Origin: Parvibaculum sp040882025
GTDB taxonomy: Bacteria; Pseudomonadota; Alphaproteobacteria; Parvibaculales; Parvibaculaceae
DNA: 15,698 nucleotides
Direction of reading: 5' to 3'
NCBI RefSeq assembly: GCF_040882025.1
Contig: NZ_JBBECC010000158.1
Coordinates: 1 to 15,698 of the forward strand
Both the position numbers and the translations under genes were made by a program. How positions within the stretch are numbered: the stretch's first letter is position 1; each line of letters begins with the position of its first letter. Under the pieces are notes generated by a model. That model searched no databases. It saw only the letters and a list, made by a program, of their open reading frames with translations, and had not been told where the DNA came from. Below are positions 15,079-15,698 of the stretch, one piece after another.

Positions 15079-15576
15079 TCAAGCGGCCACGCCGCAGCAC
15101 TTCTTGTATTTCTTGCCCGAACCGCAACTGCACGGATCGTTGCGGCCGATCTTTTCGACATGACGCGGCCGCGCGCCCATGATGCCGTCGACATAGAACC
15201 AGCGCCCGTCGTGGCGGCGGAAGCTGCTGGTTTCATGATGAAGGCGCTTGTCACCGGCTTGCGTGTAATGCGCGACGAATTCGACGACACCCTGTTCTTC
15301 GCCGGGGCCTCCGCCTTCCGTGTGGTGGATTTCGAGCCCGGTCCATTCGCTGGCAGCCGCCCAGTCGGCAGCCCCCTTGCGGTCGAAATCCTCGCGCGTG
15401 CCCGGCAGCAGCGTCTCTTCGAGATAGTCGATATTGCCGGTCGCGAAGGCGGCATAGCGCGAGCGCATCAGCGCTTCGGGCGCCGGCGGCAGCTTGGCTC
15501 CGGTGAGATAGGGCTCGCAGCAGGCCGAAAAGGCGAGGCCCGAACCGCAGGGACAGGCAGCGGAACCGGAAATCAT
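15079..15576 (-). CDS. YchJ-family (UPF0225) SEC-C motif protein
   Basis: This 165-residue soluble protein carries a cysteine knuckle at each end. N-terminal CPCGSG and ACC give C8, C10, C19 and C20. The C-terminal SEC-C motif NDPCSCGSGKKYKKCC gives C149, C151, C160 and C161. SEC-C motifs bind zinc and are also found at the SecA C-terminus. The middle (about 25-125) is an NTF2-like domain with RYAAFATGNIDYLEETL. The family is named YchJ after the E. coli protein; its role is not established. I chose ATG at 15576, because a longer frame would run back through the terminator and the tRNA. The ribosome site is weak (AAGAAGGG about 11 nt upstream). It lies just after the tRNA-Gly terminator on the same strand. 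Confidence 0.92.
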   Translation of the reverse strand: MISGSAACPCGSGLAFSACCEPYLTGAKLPPAPEALMRSRYAAFATGNIDYLEETLLPGTREDFDRKGAADWAAASEWTGLEIHHTEGGGPGEEQGVVEFVAHYTQAGDKRLHHETSSFRRHDGRWFYVDGIMGARPRHVEKIGRNDPCSCGSGKKYKKCCGVAA

Positions 15577-15609
15577 GCGCGGGCTTACCCTTCTTGTCAG
15601 ACACGGACC

Positions 15610-15636
15610 AAAGAAAAAGCCGCCTTGCGGCGGCTT
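15610..15636 (-). terminator. Intrinsic terminator of tRNA-Gly
   Basis: On the minus strand, AAGCCGCC pairs perfectly with GGCGGCTT (plus 15617-15624 and 15629-15636) around a four-base GCAA loop. It is followed by TTTCTTT; with the stem's own TT, the U-rich run is TTTTTCTTT. It starts 8 bp after the CCA end of the tRNA, the expected place for a tRNA terminator. Confidence 0.88.
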
Positions 15637-15644
15637 CGTAAATC

Positions 15645-15698
15645 TGGAGCGGGCGATGAGATTCGAACTCACGACCCCAACCTTGGCAAGGTTGTGCT
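15645..15698 (-). tRNA. tRNA-Gly (GCC), 5' part beyond the window
   Basis: Reading leftward, the sequence gives an anticodon arm CAACC-TTGCCAA-GGTTG (5-bp stem, 7-nt loop, anticodon GCC at 15685-15687). The variable loop follows, then the T-arm with GTTCGAAT, the 3' acceptor strand CGCCCGC, discriminator T and an encoded CCA. The anticodon reads GGC (and GGU) glycine codons, by far the most used in this GC-rich DNA. The D-arm and 5' acceptor strand lie beyond the right edge, so the gene is cut by the window, not broken. Confidence 0.95.

Overview
The window is GC-rich chromosomal DNA, apart from one lower-GC stretch at about 1530-2880. It most likely comes from an alphaproteobacterium. The evidence is a short DUF1674/SDHAF4-type protein, an extensin-like M15-type protein, the run rsmB - methyltransferase - rpe - heparinase II/III family protein - purH, and frequent TTG starts. 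The order Hyphomicrobiales, perhaps near Parvibaculum, would fit the gene order, but that is a guess from memory and not a demonstrated assignment.

Layout. Positions 16-1036 (+) hold a metallo-beta-lactamase-fold hydrolase, then a GC-rich hairpin and a 23-residue membrane micro-protein with a perfect AGGAGG ribosome site. A secreted thermonuclease-like protein (1040-1519, -) runs tail-to-tail into the micro-protein. Positions 1530-2886 are visibly lower in GC and carry one uncharacterised gene (1600-2436, -) plus 450 bp with no supportable gene; this looks like an acquired insert. Next come a membrane-anchored extensin-like protein and a DUF1674/SDHAF4 protein (2887-3873, -), divergent from the membrane protease htpX (3981, +). 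A rightward block follows: htpX, rsmB, a class I methyltransferase, rpe and a heparinase II/III family protein (to 9851). It ends against a leftward hotdog thioesterase (9848-10255) with overlapping stop codons. purH (10442-12055, +) is divergent from the thioesterase. The right end is leftward: tRNA-Gly(GCC), cut by the window edge, its intrinsic terminator, a YchJ-type SEC-C protein, and two tandem, translationally overlapping UMF1/Atg22-type MFS transporters.

Function. Most of the window is housekeeping: 16S rRNA methylation, the pentose phosphate pathway, the last two steps of IMP synthesis, membrane protein quality control, succinate dehydrogenase assembly and a tRNA. The unusual material is the micro-protein with its hairpin, the low-GC insert with an unknown protein, the tandem transporter pair with TTG starts, and a heparinase-family protein without a visible export signal. 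I saw no CRISPR array, insertion sequence, phage gene, toxin-antitoxin pair or recognised defence system. I do not claim a new multi-gene system here.
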